A stretch of DNA of 14,757 nucleotides, from contig JAITON010000106.1 in NCBI GenBank assembly GCA_031289935.1, positions 1 through 14,757 on the forward strand, in the 5' to 3' direction. Below, in pieces: positions 1 through 6,614 of this stretch; the first letter of the stretch is position 1, and the number at the start of each line of letters is the position of its first letter. Made by a program: the position numbers and the translations under genes. The stretch comes from Treponema sp. GTDB taxonomy: Bacteria > Spirochaetota > Spirochaetia > Treponematales > Breznakiellaceae. The notes beneath the pieces were generated by a model, which saw nothing but the letters and a program-made list of their open reading frames with translations, was not told the origin of the DNA and did no database searches.

Positions 1-250
1 GGAACGGCCCGCCACGGCGGGGGACGGTCCCGTGAGCGCGGGGGACGGCCCCGTGAGCGCGGGGGACGGCCCGCCCAGCGCGGGGGACGGCCCGCCCAGC
101 GCGGGGGACGGCCCGCCACGGCGGGGGACAGCCCGCCGGGCGCGGGGGACGGCCCGCCGGGCGCGGGGGACGGCCCCGTGAGCGCGGGGGACGGCCCGCC
201 GGGCGCGGGGGACGGCCCGCCCAGCGCGGGGGACGGCCCGCCCAGCGCGG
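1..250. repeat. 21-bp GC-rich tandem repeat array (about 12 units)
   Basis: About twelve head-to-tail copies of a 21-bp unit, each starting with a run of five G followed by ACGGCCC. Variation is confined to the second half of the unit (CGCCCAGCGC, CCGTGAGCGC, CGCCGGGCGC or CGCCACGGC). One internal unit is 20 bp, and the first is cut by the window edge, so the array probably extends leftward. The last unit ends at the stop codon of the minus-strand ORF beginning at 252. One plus-strand frame is open from position 1 to a TAA at 253-255 and reads GDGPPSA repeats in its second half, but the 20-bp unit shifts the frame, so I do not call a gene. The unit contains short GC-rich inverted repeats. Function unknown; most likely a variable-number tandem repeat. 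Confidence 0.9.
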
Positions 251-251
251 A

Positions 252-569
252 CTAAGGGCGCTTTAAGAGATCGAAGGCGCGCTGGTACTTGGCGGCGCTC
301 CGGGGGCGGGGGTTTTTCAGTTCCCAGGACTTGCCCCCGGCGGAAAATACCAGGGTGCGCTGCCCCGTCATGGCCAGGTCCGCTATATCGCGCAGGGGAA
401 AGCGCCGGTCCCCGCAGCGGAGGCCATCGCGGCCCAGGCTGAGCCTGCCCCGGCATACGAACCGGGCGCGCCGGCCCCGGTCGATCTCGTAGAGCGCCTC
501 GCCTTCGTCGGCGCAGACCTCCGTACTGACCGTACCGGCTTGACCGGCCGCCGCCACCAGGCCCTCCAT
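252..569 (-). CDS. Out-of-frame C-terminal domain of the adjacent acyltransferase
   Basis: A 105-residue ORF from ATG 569 to TAG 252. I read it as the C-terminal domain of the acyltransferase at 625-1455 rather than a free gene. Its frame stays open upstream of the ATG through codons for SFTRVRDWWFWQEAAMEG and PSNG right up to the G run at 633-648, and a W/Q-rich segment of this kind is what I recall following the zinc ribbon in related treponemal acyltransferases. The remaining sequence (DEGEALYEIDRG, then RRFPLRDIADLAM, then KYQRAFDLLKR) looks like a small beta-rich domain of unknown function. Removing one G from the run, or adding two, fuses it to the acyltransferase. AGGAA eight bases before the ATG could allow weak independent initiation. 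Not recognised as a standalone family. Confidence 0.55.
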   Translation of the reverse strand: MEGLVAAAGQAGTVSTEVCADEGEALYEIDRGRRARFVCRGRLSLGRDGLRCGDRRFPLRDIADLAMTGQRTLVFSAGGKSWELKNPRPRSAAKYQRAFDLLKRP

Positions 570-620
570 GGCCGCTTCCTGCCAGAACCACCAGTCCCGT
601 ACCCTGGTAAAGCTACCCTC

Positions 621-657
621 CCCGTTAGACGGCCCCCCCCCCCCCCCCGTTAGACGG
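621..657 (-). repeat. 16-G homopolymer flanked by a direct repeat (possible phase switch)
   Basis: On the plus strand a run of 16 C (633-648) lies between two copies of CCCGTTAGACGG (621-632 and 646-657). On the coding (minus) strand this is a 25-bp duplication in which each copy encodes PSNG when read in one common frame. That common frame needs a multiple-of-three period, so 25 bp is one base too long. With 16 G the acyltransferase reads PSNGGGGGAV and stops at TAA 627-625. With 15 or 18 G it would read PSNGGGGGPSNGEG and continue to 252. Runs this long are intrinsically unstable during replication and also error-prone in sequencing. Confidence 0.85.
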
Positions 658-1455
658 GCCCTTTAAGCGCTGCAAAGCCCCGTATTCATCATAGCGGTAT
701 TCCAGGCCGCAGGAGCAATAGAGGCGGCTGGCCCGGGAGCTCAGGGCCCCCATACGGCCGCATTCCGGGCAGAGGTAGAGGCCCGTTTCCAGGTCCTCCG
801 CCGGGGCCCGGGAACGGTAGGCCCGGGGATCCCGGGCCTGGGACTCGTAGGCGTCCTCGTGGATATCCCGCTGGATAAGCCCGGTAATCTCCGCCGCCTT
901 CATCGTGCTGAGCTGCTCCGGCGAATAGACCCCCACCAGTTCCCCCCGGATAGGCCCCTTCCGCATCCTGCGGCCCCAGCGCGGAGAAGCGAAGTAACCG
1001 CCCCGAAAGCGGAAGGTTACCAGGTGGGCCCCGGAAGCCCGGACCAGCTTGCCCGTGGCGGGGAGCACCGGCCCCGTTACCCCGGAAAAGCTCCGGTTCC
1101 CCTCGGCAAAGATCGAAACATTGTATCCCTCCCGGAGGGTCCCCAGGATCTCCATCACCGTCTGGGTGTTGGCGCCCCCCTTGGCCCGGATAATGGGGGC
1201 AAAGAGCAGGCGGAGCAGCCAGGAGACCGGACCCCAGCGGAAGATGTGCTCGCTGGCCACAAAGTAGCTGTGCCGGGGAAAGCTGAGCCCCAGGAGGATA
1301 GGGTCAATATCGGTATTGTGATTCGCCACGATGATGGCCGGCGCCGGTATCTGCCGGAGGACCCGGCCCTGATACTGGAAGACCGCCCTGAGCAGGGGCC
1401 CCAGGATGAGGCAGAAAAGACGGTACACCTGAACATGAAAACCGCGCTTTACCAT
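625..1455 (-). CDS. PlsC-like lysophospholipid (1-acylglycerol-3-phosphate) acyltransferase with zinc ribbon, truncated by frameshift
   Basis: A 276-residue protein in the current frame. It would transfer an acyl chain to a lysophospholipid such as lysophosphatidate during membrane lipid synthesis. The catalytic HX4D motif is NHNTDID (residues 45-51), followed by a FVASEHIF segment and the EGNRSFSG substrate-binding motif. After the catalytic domain come CPEC (229-232) and CSC (247-249), a likely zinc ribbon. I chose ATG 1455 because it leaves the usual 40-45 residues before HX4D. The open frame to 1869 is antisense to recQ and its repeats, so it is not coding. No Shine-Dalgarno is visible; a perfect TATAAT lies 10 bp upstream. 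The C-terminus runs into the 16-G tract and ends in a GGGGGAV tail, whereas the intact gene would end at 252 (about 400 residues). It is divergent from recQ. The acyltransferase family call is firm; acceptor and acyl specificity are not determinable. Confidence 0.85.
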   Translation of the reverse strand: MVKRGFHVQVYRLFCLILGPLLRAVFQYQGRVLRQIPAPAIIVANHNTDIDPILLGLSFPRHSYFVASEHIFRWGPVSWLLRLLFAPIIRAKGGANTQTVMEILGTLREGYNVSIFAEGNRSFSGVTGPVLPATGKLVRASGAHLVTFRFRGGYFASPRWGRRMRKGPIRGELVGVYSPEQLSTMKAAEITGLIQRDIHEDAYESQARDPRAYRSRAPAEDLETGLYLCPECGRMGALSSRASRLYCSCGLEYRYDEYGALQRLKGPSNGGGGGAV

Positions 1456-1465
1456 AACGGGGCCG

Positions 1466-1471
1466 ATTATA
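1466..1471 (-). promoter_or_regulatory. Candidate -10 box (TATAAT) for the acyltransferase
   Basis: A perfect TATAAT on the minus strand, 10 bp before ATG 1455, in the 81-bp gap between the divergent acyltransferase and recQ starts. No good -35 box sits 16-18 bp upstream (TGTACC at best). If used, the transcript would begin within a few bases of the start codon. Confidence 0.4.
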
Positions 1472-1536
1472 GCCCGGTTCTTCAAATTGGTACAGTTAGG
1501 CTCAAGCAAAATGCCGGGTCCGCGCCATATATAGTT

Positions 1537-3255
1537 ATGCGTGATGATATACCGGGAACCGGGGAGGATCCGGTGGTCCGGGCCGCCGGGAAGCTCTTCG
1601 GCCTCTCCTGGCTTTTCCCCTACCAGCGTCTGGCGCTGGCCAATATCCTGGAGGCCGCAGAGGCCCAAGGGATCGCCCTGAACTGGCCCGAAGCGGAAGA
1701 TACCGGGCGGCCCGTAGCGGAGGATGCCAAGCGGCCCGCAACGGAGGATGCCAAACGGCCCGCAAATAGCCGGGAACTTGCAGACCGGGCGGTCCCGTCC
1801 CAGGACCGCGCCGCCCTGGGCCAAGACCGCGCCGCCCTGGGCCAAGACCGGGCCGCCCTGGGACGGCAAATCGTGATCCTTCCCACGGGGGCGGGGAAGT
1901 CCCTCTGTTTCCAGCTCCCGGCCATGCTTTTGGAAGGGGCCACCCTGGTAATCTACCCCATCCTCGCCCTCATGGCCGACCAGGAGCGGCGGCTCCGCTC
2001 CCTTGCCGGGGGCGGCCGGCCGGTGATCCTCCGGGGCGGCCGGCCGGTAATCCTCCGGGGAGGCCAGAGTCCTGAGGAACGGGAGGCGCTCTGGGGGCAG
2101 ATCCGCCGGGGAGAAAGCCGCCTGATCCTCGCCAATCCCGAAGTGCTCTTAAGCCCCCGGGTGATGGAACGGCTCCCCGGCCTGGGTATCGTGCACCTGG
2201 TCATCGACGAGGCCCACTGCGTGAGCGAATGGGGCGAGAGTTTCCGGCCCGGCTACCTCAGAATCGCCGAGATTATCGCCGCCGCCGCGGGGGGCCGGCC
2301 CGGGGGCCTCCCCCTGGTAACGGCCTTTACGGCCACCGCCAGCGCCTCGGTCCTGGAAAAGATCGACCGCTATATCTTCGGCGCCGGATCCGGCGGGACC
2401 GGGGCCCACCGGATCATCGGGAACCCCGGCCGGGCCAATATCCGCTACGCCGCCCAGGGCTGCATCCTCCGGGACCTGGCCGTTCGGGACCTCTTAAAAA
2501 CCCACGCCCGGCCGGCCATCGTCTTCTGTGCATCCCGGAAGGGTACGGAACAACTGGCCCGCTACCTCCGCAACGAGCTTGGAGACCGGGAAATTCGCTT
2601 CTACCACGCGGGCCTGAGCCGGGACGAGAAGACTGCGGTGGAAGCCTGGTTTTTCGAGAGCCCCGGCGGGGTCCTGGTGAGTACCTGCGCCTACGGTATG
2701 GGAGTTGATAAGGCCGATATCCGCAGCGTTATCCACCGGGACTGCCCCCCGTCGGTAGAGGCCTACCTCCAGGAATCCGGCCGGGCGGGCCGGGACGGTA
2801 AGGCCTCCCAGGCGATCCTCCTCTGGGGCCCCGATGACCAGACCGCCCTGTCCTGTTCCAGGACCGGGCGGGCCCGTTCCGAAGAAAACCGCCAGCGCTT
2901 CGAACGGCTCCTGGCCTATGCCCAAGATACCGGCCGCTGCCGCCGGGAGGCCCTGCTCCGGCTCCTGGACTACGATTCCTCCGGCGACTGCCCCGGGACC
3001 GCTTGCTGCGACGTCTGCGAGGGAGCGTCCCGGCCCCAGGTCCGGGAGGAAGCGAGCCTGCTCGACTTTTTCCGCCGCAACCGCCGCCGCTACAGCCTTA
3101 AGGAAGCGGTATCGGTCCTGGCTCCCCCGCATAATGCCCCCGGCTGGACCCCCGAGGAAGCCAGGACCGCCCTCCGCTACCTTATCACGAGCGGCCGCCT
3201 CAGGCTCTGCCGGAACCCGCTCTGGAGAGGGAAGATCAGCATAGGGAAGCGCTGA
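1537..3255 (+). CDS. recQ: RecQ-family ATP-dependent DNA helicase
   Basis: A 572-residue 3'-5' DNA helicase of superfamily 2, acting in recombination and fork repair. Motif 0 is FGLSWLFPYQRLALANIL (residues 21-38), Walker A is PTGAGKS (116-122), the DEAH box with the RecQ signature HCVSEWGESFRPGY starts at 224, then TAFTATAS, and motif VI is QESGRAGRDG (412-421). Zinc-binding cysteines lie at 468, 485, 490/491 and 494. A short winged-helix-like tail follows, with no HRDC domain. Two low-complexity blocks are inserted: residues about 50-109 between motif 0 and Walker A, and 161-176 after motif Ia. Both are in-frame tandem duplications. I chose ATG 1537, which lacks a clear Shine-Dalgarno. GTG 1573, preceded by GGGGAGG, is a plausible alternative. 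The open frame back to 859 is antisense to the acyltransferase. It converges on the nuclease-like gene with a 19-bp gap. Confidence 0.9.
   Translation: MRDDIPGTGEDPVVRAAGKLFGLSWLFPYQRLALANILEAAEAQGIALNWPEAEDTGRPVAEDAKRPATEDAKRPANSRELADRAVPSQDRAALGQDRAALGQDRAALGRQIVILPTGAGKSLCFQLPAMLLEGATLVIYPILALMADQERRLRSLAGGGRPVILRGGRPVILRGGQSPEEREALWGQIRRGESRLILANPEVLLSPRVMERLPGLGIVHLVIDEAHCVSEWGESFRPGYLRIAEIIAAAAGGRPGGLPLVTAFTATASASVLEKIDRYIFGAGSGGTGAHRIIGNPGRANIRYAAQGCILRDLAVRDLLKTHARPAIVFCASRKGTEQLARYLRNELGDREIRFYHAGLSRDEKTAVEAWFFESPGGVLVSTCAYGMGVDKADIRSVIHRDCPPSVEAYLQESGRAGRDGKASQAILLWGPDDQTALSCSRTGRARSEENRQRFERLLAYAQDTGRCRREALLRLLDYDSSGDCPGTACCDVCEGASRPQVREEASLLDFFRRNRRRYSLKEAVSVLAPPHNAPGWTPEEARTALRYLITSGRLRLCRNPLWRGKISIGKR
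1684..1767 (+). repeat. 24-bp in-frame tandem repeat in recQ (3.5 copies)
   Basis: Encodes WPEAEDTG, RPVAEDAK, RPATEDAK, RPAN. The first copy is the most divergent and was probably the native seed. It lies between helicase motif 0 and Walker A. Confidence 0.9.
1801..1863 (+). repeat. 21-bp in-frame tandem repeat in recQ (3 copies)
   Basis: Three nearly identical 21-bp units encoding QDRAALG, differing at three positions (CAG/CAA, CGC/CGG, GGC/GGA). They end just before the GRQIVILPTGAGKS strand and P-loop. Confidence 0.95.
2017..2064 (+). repeat. 24-bp in-frame tandem duplication in recQ
   Basis: Two 24-bp copies encoding RPVILRGG, differing only by GTG/GTA-type third-position changes and the final GGC/GGA. 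This duplicates what is probably the native strand after motif Ia. Confidence 0.9.
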
Positions 3256-3274
3256 TTGGGGCAATATGCCGGCG

Positions 3275-3733
3275 TCAAGGTAATGGGCCCTTCCCTAGGG
3301 CGATTTCCTCCCAGCGGACCCTGCCCGCCTGAACCGCGGCCCGGAGCTTTTTCTCCTGATCGTTCAGGGCGCGGTTCGCGCCGGACTTTACTTCCAGGAA
3401 AACTACCTCGCTGATGTTCTTCCCGTTCATGCCCTTAAAGACCAGAAAGTCCACGGGTTTCCCTACAAAGCGGCAGTCCCCGGGATCGTAGGGAAAGCCC
3501 GGTAAGAGCGGGGCCATTTGCTCCGACACGAGCCCCCCGAGCACTGCCCGGGACTGCTTGAGCCGGGCCGCCACCACATCCTCCAGCCGGTGGGCCTCCC
3601 AGTCGGCAGCTTCCAGCCGCCGCCCCTGACGCAGGCCGATCCGCAGCCCCAGGATCAGGCAGAGAATACAGAGCAGCAGAAACACTGCCGCCGCTACCAC
3701 GAGCATAATAAGCCGGGGATCCATCGGTTCCAT
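3275..3733 (-). CDS. Membrane-anchored Holliday-junction-resolvase-like (PD-(D/E)XK) protein
   Basis: A 152-residue protein with one N-terminal transmembrane helix (residues 8-30), a short basic helical linker, and a C-terminal nuclease-like domain. The domain shows the PD-(D/E)XK pattern: VDFLVF with D95, then FLEVKSG with E114 and K116. It ends with an amphipathic segment, RAAVQAGRVRWEEI. This matches the family annotated as endonuclease related to archaeal Holliday junction resolvase (Endonuc_Holl). The anchor would put the domain at the inner face of the membrane; nuclease activity and substrate are inference. Start ATG 3733 is supported by AAGGA eight bases upstream, which overlaps the stop of the preceding gene. 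ATG 3724 is an alternative. Last gene of the SPFH/NfeD cluster. Confidence 0.75.
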   Translation of the reverse strand: MEPMDPRLIMLVVAAAVFLLLCILCLILGLRIGLRQGRRLEAADWEAHRLEDVVAARLKQSRAVLGGLVSEQMAPLLPGFPYDPGDCRFVGKPVDFLVFKGMNGKNISEVVFLEVKSGANRALNDQEKKLRAAVQAGRVRWEEIALGKGPLP

Positions 3734-3744
3734 ACCGGCAATCC

Positions 3745-3966
3745 TTAGGGCCCCTCAAGGATTTTGTCATACTTTTCATTCTCTTTTTCCAACAGGTTTA
3801 TTTGCCGGGCCTGCTTTTCTATTTCCAGTTCCAATATTTCCTTTTGCAATTCCAGCTTTCTTATTTCTGTCTTGTCCTTATTCTTGCGATGGCTATACAG
3901 AATACCCATTCCGGGCAATATAATAACCGCGCTTACTATCGCCACGATCGCTATCAGTACTCCCAT
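3745..3966 (-). CDS. Small membrane protein: one TM helix plus coiled coil
   Basis: A 73-residue protein. Residues 3-25 form a hydrophobic helix (ILPGMGILY at its end), then HRKNKDK gives a positive-inside boundary, and residues 33-70 are a charged E/K/L heptad-rich coiled coil (KLELQKEILELEIEKQARQ). The architecture resembles PspB-like small regulators of membrane stress, but I cannot claim homology. It starts 3 bp after the stop of the upstream SPFH gene and its stop overlaps the next ribosome binding site, so it is firmly in the operon. It has a plausible role as an adaptor for the SPFH assembly. Its AT-richer sequence with A/T-ending codons differs from its neighbours. Confidence 0.75.
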   Translation of the reverse strand: MGVLIAIVAIVSAVIILPGMGILYSHRKNKDKTEIRKLELQKEILELEIEKQARQINLLEKENEKYDKILEGP

Positions 3967-3969
3967 CGC

Positions 3970-5256
3970 CTATTCCCGCTTACCTTCGGCGTCAACGCCC
4001 GCAGCCGTCGTACGCGGTCCTCTGGGGAGGGCCGCCGCCACCAGATCGTTCCGGGCCTGGGCCACCGCGTCGGGGTGAATTGCCGAGATGGGTTCCCGTT
4101 CGCCTCCCAGGCCGGTGAGCACCGATACGTGGCTCGCCGGGTAGCGTTTCAGGGTGGCCGCAAAGGGCTCGAAAAAGGCCTCGAAGTTGTCGATGAGCCA
4201 GGCCCGGCGCGCAGTAACACGGTCGGCGCCAACGCCGCCGCTGTCCAGGGTCCTCAAGGTTACCTCGGTCTGCTCCAGTTCCGCCTTGGCGATCTGGTAC
4301 CAGGAGGAAACATCCGCCTTGGCGTTGAGTACCGCCTTTTCCCCGGCGGCCAGAGCGGGGGTTACAATCTCCGCCCGGTAGCGGTTGCGGAGGAGTTCGA
4401 TGTTCTGCTTCTCCGCCTCCATCTCCGCGGTTACCCCGGCAAGGCGGGCCCGGGAGTCGGCGGCGGCCTGCTCCACCCCCACCTTCTGCCGCTGAGCCTC
4501 CTCGGCCAGCCGCACCCGCACCTCCGCCTTGAGGCGTTCCAGCTCGTTTTTCAAGTTCTTTACCTCGGTCTCCCCCCTACGGGCCTCGGCCTGCACGGCG
4601 CTGGCGGCCCGGGTCTCGGCATTGGCCTCCCGGGCCCGGGTCTCGGCGCTGGCCGACTGGATCCGCTTTAAGAGGGCGATATAGAGGTCCGGCTCCTCCA
4701 CCCCCGGCAGCCGGTGGTCGTCCACATCGGCGATGTTCATGGTGGTGATTTCCAGGCCGATGTTCTCCAGGTCGTTCTTGCAGACGTTGATCATCTTGGC
4801 CACCAGCACGTCCTTGTCCTTCATCACCTGCTCGGGAGTCATGCTGGCGATGGAATCCCGAAGATGCCCCTCGATAATATCCCCGGCGATCTTGGCCAGC
4901 CCCTCCCGGTCCGAGGCCAGGTTGAGGATCCGGGTAACCGCGTGGGAGCGGCCTGCCTCGTTACCCGCAATGGCGAAGGATACCGTGGCCTTCACGTTAA
5001 GGGGTACAATCCCTGCGGCAATGGCGGAGTCCACGATCACCTCAATGGTGATGGGGGTCAGGTCGAATTTACTGAACCGTTGGATGATAGGGATGATGAA
5101 GGCCCGGCCGCCGGAAAAGGTGCGGAAGCCCTTGGGTTTCCCCGAACCGGTAACTACACCAAGTTCGTTCCCCCCGACAATTTTCATGTTCGTGATAAGC
5201 TGAATTAATACGGCGGCGGCTACCAGCCCGCCCAGAACTGCGGCGAATATGATCAT
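3970..5256 (-). CDS. SPFH-domain (flotillin/band 7-like) protein, second paralog
   Basis: A 428-residue protein. An N-terminal transmembrane helix (residues 2-23) is followed by an SPFH domain (about 25-190), containing GGRAFIIPIIQRFSKFDLTP and the IGLEITTMNIADV strand. A long Ala/Glu/Arg-rich coiled coil follows (about 195-330), then a C-terminal region with a DNFEAFFEPFAATLKRYP helix. SPFH proteins oligomerise into large cage-like membrane assemblies or microdomains. This one is the flotillin (YuaG) type rather than HflK/C, judged by coiled-coil length and NfeD linkage. The start overlaps the upstream SPFH stop by 4 bp (ATGA) and has GGGAGG six bases upstream. Pairing with a second distinct SPFH gene suggests a hetero-oligomer. 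A 27-bp near-duplication encoding SAETRAREA/NAETRAASA lies in the coiled coil. Confidence 0.85.
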   Translation of the reverse strand: MIIFAAVLGGLVAAAVLIQLITNMKIVGGNELGVVTGSGKPKGFRTFSGGRAFIIPIIQRFSKFDLTPITIEVIVDSAIAAGIVPLNVKATVSFAIAGNEAGRSHAVTRILNLASDREGLAKIAGDIIEGHLRDSIASMTPEQVMKDKDVLVAKMINVCKNDLENIGLEITTMNIADVDDHRLPGVEEPDLYIALLKRIQSASAETRAREANAETRAASAVQAEARRGETEVKNLKNELERLKAEVRVRLAEEAQRQKVGVEQAAADSRARLAGVTAEMEAEKQNIELLRNRYRAEIVTPALAAGEKAVLNAKADVSSWYQIAKAELEQTEVTLRTLDSGGVGADRVTARRAWLIDNFEAFFEPFAATLKRYPASHVSVLTGLGGEREPISAIHPDAVAQARNDLVAAALPRGPRTTAAGVDAEGKRE

Positions 5257-6593
5257 TGCACGCCTCCCTTGGGGACAGAAAAATTACTACCCGCCGGCAT
5301 GACCGTGCCGGGCATAACCAGGTTTCGCACATCAACCCCTAACGCGCCGGCGAAGATGCGCAGAAAATCCGCGAAGGCCCGGGGGCCCCGGTTTACCGCC
5401 CCGGAGAAACCTTCGTCATCGTTCATTACCACGTAACTGTCCACGGGAGCGGCCTCGGCGGCTTCCATGTATTTCTCGAAAAGCCCCGGCAGCTTTTCCT
5501 TGAGGAAGAGCACCGATGAAGCGTTTTCGCCGTAGCGGGACATGAGTTCCGCCTTGGCCTTGAGGACATCGTTCCGGGCCGATTGCAGTATCCGTACTGC
5601 CTCGCCCTCGCCATCTGCAATGATCCGGGCCTCCTCCTCCCTGGCCCCGGCCTCCAGGGTTACGGCGGTCTGGTTCTTGAGCTTTTGCAATTCCACGAGC
5701 TGAGCCTGGACCGCCGCCTCCCCGGAATTGGCCGTCTCGGCAATTGCCTGATCCGCCCGGAACTTAGACTCGGCGATAAGCCCCGCCGACTCCCGCCGGT
5801 AGACCTCGAGCTCCTGCCGGACCGCGATGATGGCCTCGTCGGCCTGATTTTTCGCCACAGCCATACGTTTCTGGGCGTCGCTTTCGGCCTGATCCGCAAT
5901 GGCCCGCAGGCGGGATTCCTCGATTTCTACGGCCCGGCGCTTTTCCGCCAGGGTTTTTTGCGCCAGATTAGCGATGTAGTTGGAGCTGTCCCAGATCTTT
6001 TGCAGCGACACGGATACTACCTTCATGCCGAAGGAGCGCAGGTCTGAATTGATATCCGCCAATAATTCTGCGCGGAACTGAGCCCGTTCGCCGATACTGC
6101 CGTCGTCGGCAGCGTCGCCCACCTCCTCCATGCCGATGGCCTGGAGCGGGGTGGCCTTGTTCAGAGCCCCGCGGAAGTTGCCCACCAGAGTCTGCCGGAT
6201 CTGATCGTGGATCTGTTTAAGGTCCTTACCCATGAGCCGCTCCACGGCGCTGTAGAGCATGGCCTCGTCGTCGTCATCAATACACACGCAGGCCGTGGCA
6301 TCGGCTCCGACCGTAATCCCGTTGGCGCTGTTCACCCCATCGACCCGGACATTGATGGGGAACACGTCCAGGTCCAGGGCCCCGATGGCCTGGAAATAGG
6401 GGATCACCATGGTCCGGCCCCGCTCCACCGTGAACCCGAAGACCCTGCCCTGGCGTTTGGCCTTCCGGCCCGTAACCACCATGATACGGTCCGGGTGGCT
6501 CACCTTGATGAACGCCTTGAGCAGCGCCAGGATCAGCACAAACGCTGCCACCCCCAGGCCCCCCGAAATAAGTCCCAGCATTAAATCCGGCAT
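5253..6593 (-). CDS. SPFH-domain (flotillin-like) protein, first paralog
   Basis: A 446-residue protein. A transmembrane helix (residues 5-29) is followed by an SPFH domain (about 30-215) with HPDRIMVVTGRK, an acidic IDDDDEAMLYSAVERLMG loop, and a VVSVSLQKIWDSSNYIANL strand and helix. A coiled coil of about 130 residues follows, rich in A/E/R/Q (AIADQAESDAQKRM, LVELQKLKNQTAV), then a C-terminal domain with EKLPGLFEKYMEAAEAA. It is only distantly similar to the neighbouring SPFH protein, so the two are old paralogs rather than a fresh duplication. An excellent ribosome binding site, AAGGAGG, lies five bases before the ATG, 21 bp after the nfeD-like stop. Likely role: scaffold of a membrane microdomain, with the NfeD protein as partner. 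Confidence 0.85.
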   Translation of the reverse strand: MPDLMLGLISGGLGVAAFVLILALLKAFIKVSHPDRIMVVTGRKAKRQGRVFGFTVERGRTMVIPYFQAIGALDLDVFPINVRVDGVNSANGITVGADATACVCIDDDDEAMLYSAVERLMGKDLKQIHDQIRQTLVGNFRGALNKATPLQAIGMEEVGDAADDGSIGERAQFRAELLADINSDLRSFGMKVVSVSLQKIWDSSNYIANLAQKTLAEKRRAVEIEESRLRAIADQAESDAQKRMAVAKNQADEAIIAVRQELEVYRRESAGLIAESKFRADQAIAETANSGEAAVQAQLVELQKLKNQTAVTLEAGAREEEARIIADGEGEAVRILQSARNDVLKAKAELMSRYGENASSVLFLKEKLPGLFEKYMEAAEAAPVDSYVVMNDDEGFSGAVNRGPRAFADFLRIFAGALGVDVRNLVMPGTVMPAGSNFSVPKGGVQ

Positions 6594-6614
6594 AACCGCC
6601 TCCTTATCTTTGCT

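Noticed and set aside
1..255. Plus-strand partial gene ending at TAA 253-255 with GDGPPSA repeats
   Set aside because: A 20-bp unit inside the array changes the frame, so the first half encodes a different peptide; the openness follows from the GC-rich repeat.
859..1536. Long N-terminal extension of the recQ open frame
   Set aside because: It is antisense to the acyltransferase, whose catalytic motifs are clear. RecQ homology begins only near residue 10 of the protein starting at 1537.
1456..1869. N-terminal extension of the acyltransferase open frame with GILRCGP and GGAVLAQ repeats
   Set aside because: This is the reverse strand of recQ and its in-frame repeats, which stay open on both strands because of high GC. 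PlsC homology starts near 1455.
2494..3264. 256-codon minus-strand ORF opposite the end of recQ
   Set aside because: Antisense to the conserved helicase motif VI and zinc-binding region; low-complexity P/G/A composition typical of GC-rich shadows.
3256..3274. Bidirectional terminator between recQ and the nuclease-like gene
   Set aside because: The 19-bp gap has only a weak GGC/GCC pairing and no T run, so I do not call one.
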